From Pontiella sp. (GTDB lineage Bacteria; Verrucomicrobiota; Kiritimatiellia; Kiritimatiellales; Pontiellaceae): a stretch of DNA of 8,384 bases. The DNA lies in NCBI GenBank assembly GCA_029939385.1, contig JAOZSZ010000011.1:1-8384 (forward strand), written 5' to 3'. The translations under genes and the position numbers were made by a program. The notes beneath the pieces were generated by a model. The model saw only the letters and a list, made by a program, of their open reading frames with translations, ran no database searches and was not told the DNA's origin. Positions within the stretch are counted from its first letter, which is position 1, and every line of letters starts with the position of its first letter. This document shows positions 6,643 through 8,384 of the stretch, piece by piece.

Positions 6643-7569
6643 CTACTTGAAGAGTTCCCCGAGGATCACATCGAAATCGGGATCACGAACGAGATGCAAA
6701 ATTTTATCCGTATCGAGTAGTTGTTTGGCCTTAAGGTTTTCGAGGCTCGTTTGAATTTTTTCATTTTGTCCAAATCGGGCCATCGATTCGCAGAGTTGGC
6801 TCTTTTTACTTTCTGAAGAAAGGAGCCCCAGTTTGCGCAACTCGTTTAGCGTGGCTTGGTCATTAAATAAAACTTGAAGCGAGGTATTTTGCTCGATCTG
6901 TTTGGGGTCACCACTCAGTAGATCCGCCGCAAATTGTTTATCGGTGAGCAGCTGTTGTATAGAGGGTGCTGCTATAATCTTTTCAAGGCTCTTCATTCCG
7001 TCGGAAGGATGACTAATCATCTCGGCCATTGCAGCCACTTGTGTTTCATTATTTTTCTTTGGAATAAAACGATAGGCAGCTTCATATACCGTGCGCCGCG
7101 CGATTCGTCCAAAATAAGATTGTTCTGCCCCGGGGATGGGGGTTGCCGCCAGACCAACCATAAAGAGGTCGCCCAACCAGAAGAGTAAAATTAGGGAGAG
7201 GGTGCCGCCAGAAAAATTGATAATCCCTCCTCCAAGGCAACTATAGACGGGGAGTTGAAAATCTTCTTTTTTTTCTTTCTCCTTATGGTGCTCTCGAATC
7301 TCATACATGATGATGTGAAAGACAAAGGCAATGATTATGAAGGTTAGAATGGTACAGATGGGGATAGTGATCAGTCTAGGACGGTGGGTGAGGGTGCCCA
7401 GCCAGGAACCGAGATAGCGGCCAGAAACATAAGCAATTCCATAGGATAGGATCACCCGAGCCACGCCTAATAGCGAAAGTAATAAACCCTTGTGCCATCC
7501 CTTGAGGAAAAAAAACAGCAGGGTAATTAGGGCCAGAATATCGATTACAAGGTGCATGAAAAACTCCAT
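6643..7569 (-). CDS. CvpA-family membrane protein with long soluble C-terminal region
   Basis: This 308-residue protein opens like CvpA (colicin V production) family members: a hydrophobic helix with an acidic residue (VIDILALITLLFFFLKGW, about 8-25), then KGLLLSLLG and further helices at about 30-53, 66-90 and 112-140. A charged cytoplasmic loop (EHHKEKEKKED, 93-103) separates helices three and four. Usual CvpA proteins are about 160-200 residues. Here roughly 160 further soluble residues follow, with loosely repeated units of the pattern (I/L)xxLxxDxxFxxxL near 203-217, 231-245 and 290-304. CvpA proteins affect envelope and secretion traits, but the biochemical role is unclear. Two starts are possible: ATG at 7569 (GAGGG 9 bases upstream) and ATG at 7557 (GGAG 6 bases upstream). 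The second gives MHLVIDIL, closer to the usual CvpA N-terminus. Confidence 0.75.
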   Translation of the reverse strand: MEFFMHLVIDILALITLLFFFLKGWHKGLLLSLLGVARVILSYGIAYVSGRYLGSWLGTLTHRPRLITIPICTILTFIIIAFVFHIIMYEIREHHKEKEKKEDFQLPVYSCLGGGIINFSGGTLSLILLFWLGDLFMVGLAATPIPGAEQSYFGRIARRTVYEAAYRFIPKKNNETQVAAMAEMISHPSDGMKSLEKIIAAPSIQQLLTDKQFAADLLSGDPKQIEQNTSLQVLFNDQATLNELRKLGLLSSESKKSQLCESMARFGQNEKIQTSLENLKAKQLLDTDKILHLVRDPDFDVILGELFK

Positions 7570-7593
7570 TAAAATGAACCCTCGAAAGATAGA

Positions 7594-7642
7594 TTGTTAT
7601 GTATAGTGCCGGAAGCTTAAAATGTGCTTCTGTTTTATTAAA
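7594..7642. promoter_or_regulatory. Divergent promoter region between the CvpA-family and DUF1643-like genes
   Basis: The 96-base gap must hold signals for both divergent genes. On the minus strand, TATACA (7605-7600) is a possible -10 about 31 bases from the CvpA-family ATG at 7569. On the + strand, TTGTTA (7594-7599) and TTAAAA (7617-7622) are 17 bases apart, and TATAGT (7602-7607) overlaps the minus-strand box. A small hairpin is possible between CGGAAGC (7610-7616) and GCTTCTG (7626-7632), with one G-U pair, followed by TTTTATT. No box is strong, and exact promoters cannot be assigned. Confidence 0.3.
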
Positions 7643-7665
7643 CGTGGAAGATTGGAGGGGATCCT

Positions 7666-8370
7666 ATGGAATTTGTGTATGCAGCAGAGTTAAAAAAGCA
7701 ATTTTCCTGCTACGGTCATTTTTATGAATTGGTGATGATGAATGGCGATCGGGTGAAGTGTCGAAGTGTGCTGGAAATTGTAGATGCATCCCTTCCGCAA
7801 GAAAGCCCCTCGGATCTTTCTGAAAGGAAGCCGGATGCCGTCGTGATTATGATGAATCCGGGGTCATCCCATCCGAAAGATATCTATCACGTTGATGCTG
7901 AAATTGAATATCCGCAACCGAATCATTCCCCCCGAAAAACGTTAGTATTGACTCAGCCCGATAATACCCAATATCAAGTAATGCGCATTGCGGTCTTCAA
8001 AGGTTGGAGCCATATTCGGGTGCTCAATCTTTCCGATCTTCGCGATCCAAAATCGGGGAGTTTTCTCCAAAAGGTTGAGGCGCTTTCTGAAATCATGGGG
8101 GGACATGTGCATAGTCTTTTCTGTAAGCAACGCGAAGGCGAGCTTGCCCATGCGCTAACCCGTGATTTCCCATCTCCGATTTTACTTGGATGGGGGCAGG
8201 ACATGGGGCTTCTTCCATTAGTGGGGCAATGTATGAAGAGCATCGAAGGGGAATCGACTTACACGGTTTCTTCCCCTGTTCACCCTTTGCTTAATGCTCA
8301 TCCGAGCCCGATGCTTCAATCCAAAAAACTTCTATGGTTGGACTCCATGATTAAAGAGCTTGAGAAATGA
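7666..8370 (+). CDS. DUF1643-like protein of unknown function
   Basis: This 234-residue soluble protein has no signal peptide or membrane helix. Several landmarks match my recollection of the DUF1643 family: DAVVIMMNPGSS (57-68, the family's 'LNPS' motif), VLNLSDLRDP (119-128, like the 'NLFA-R' segment), ILLGWGQDMG (172-181, like the 'WG..G' motif), and VHPLLNAHPSP (205-215, like the C-terminal 'HPL'). The first 55 residues, including HFYELVMMNGDRVKCRS, fit the beta-strand opening of the family, but the spacing is looser than in typical members of about 160-180 residues. DUF1643 has no established biochemical function that I know of. The start is well supported by GGAGGGG ending 5 bases before the ATG at 7666. 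Its stop overlaps a possible next start as ATGA, so it is probably the first gene of an operon running right. Confidence 0.6.
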   Translation: MEFVYAAELKKQFSCYGHFYELVMMNGDRVKCRSVLEIVDASLPQESPSDLSERKPDAVVIMMNPGSSHPKDIYHVDAEIEYPQPNHSPRKTLVLTQPDNTQYQVMRIAVFKGWSHIRVLNLSDLRDPKSGSFLQKVEALSEIMGGHVHSLFCKQREGELAHALTRDFPSPILLGWGQDMGLLPLVGQCMKSIEGESTYTVSSPVHPLLNAHPSPMLQSKKLLWLDSMIKELEK

Positions 8371-8384
8371 AGCGAATCAAAATG
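8367..8384 (+). CDS. Possible start of a next gene (cut off by window end)
   Basis: An ATG at 8367-8369 overlaps the TGA of the preceding gene as ATGA and reads MKRIKM up to the window edge with no stop. ATGA overlaps are common between translationally coupled genes, and the basic start looks natural, but only six codons are visible. The other candidate is the ATG at 8382 in the same frame. Nothing can be said about the product. Confidence 0.4.

Noticed and set aside
7595..7620. Resemblance of the minus strand (GCTTCCGGC followed by a TATA-like box) to the E. coli lac promoter, suggesting vector sequence
   Set aside because: Only nine bases match, the lac -35 and operator are absent, and both sides run naturally into chromosomal genes, so this is chance.
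1..8384. Mobile element, phage, CRISPR, toxin-antitoxin or defence island
   Set aside because: No transposase, integrase, terminal repeats, spaced direct repeats, or small two-gene toxin pairs were seen, and the gene content is mainly housekeeping and envelope functions.

Overview
The window looks like chromosomal housekeeping DNA from a Gram-negative bacterium. Three features point to a diderm: three consecutive genes encode lipobox proteins, one of these closely matches LpoB (an outer-membrane activator of peptidoglycan synthases), and most genes have Shine-Dalgarno starts. The particular mix (LpoB with a COG3014-like and an LPP20-like lipoprotein, an orphan STAS protein with a long tail, a CvpA protein with a large soluble tail, and this type of MFS carrier) suggests the PVC group (Verrucomicrobiota, Lentisphaerota, Kiritimatiellota) or a related lineage. 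That placement is inference. I see no insertion sequence, phage gene, CRISPR array, tRNA or rRNA, and no gap over 100 bases lacks a gene.

Layout, left to right. The 3' half of argH (argininosuccinate lyase, + strand) enters from the left edge. It converges on two minus-strand genes: a STAS-domain protein and, upstream of it, a short rsmI (16S rRNA C1402 2'-O-methyltransferase). rsmI is divergent from an MFS transporter gene on the + strand. The MFS gene converges, with only 5 bases between stop codons, on a minus-strand lipoprotein operon. In transcription order that operon is lpoB, a 465-residue TPR-like lipoprotein, and a 341-residue LPP20-like lipoprotein. Upstream on the same strand lies a CvpA-family membrane protein. 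A divergent + strand gene for a DUF1643-like protein follows, and its stop overlaps (ATGA) the start of what is probably another gene leaving the right edge.

How the genes may work together. The three lipoproteins are the coherent unit. LpoB should regulate a class A penicillin-binding protein, and the two co-transcribed lipoproteins probably sit in the same outer-membrane or periplasmic machinery. A promoter-like sequence lies just upstream of lpoB, and a terminator-like GC hairpin lies just after lpoB, which could lower expression of the two downstream genes. The other genes are unrelated housekeeping functions: arginine synthesis, ribosome modification and transport. The two least understood items are the DUF1643-like protein and the pair of lipoproteins downstream of lpoB. 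I found no convincing wholly new system.
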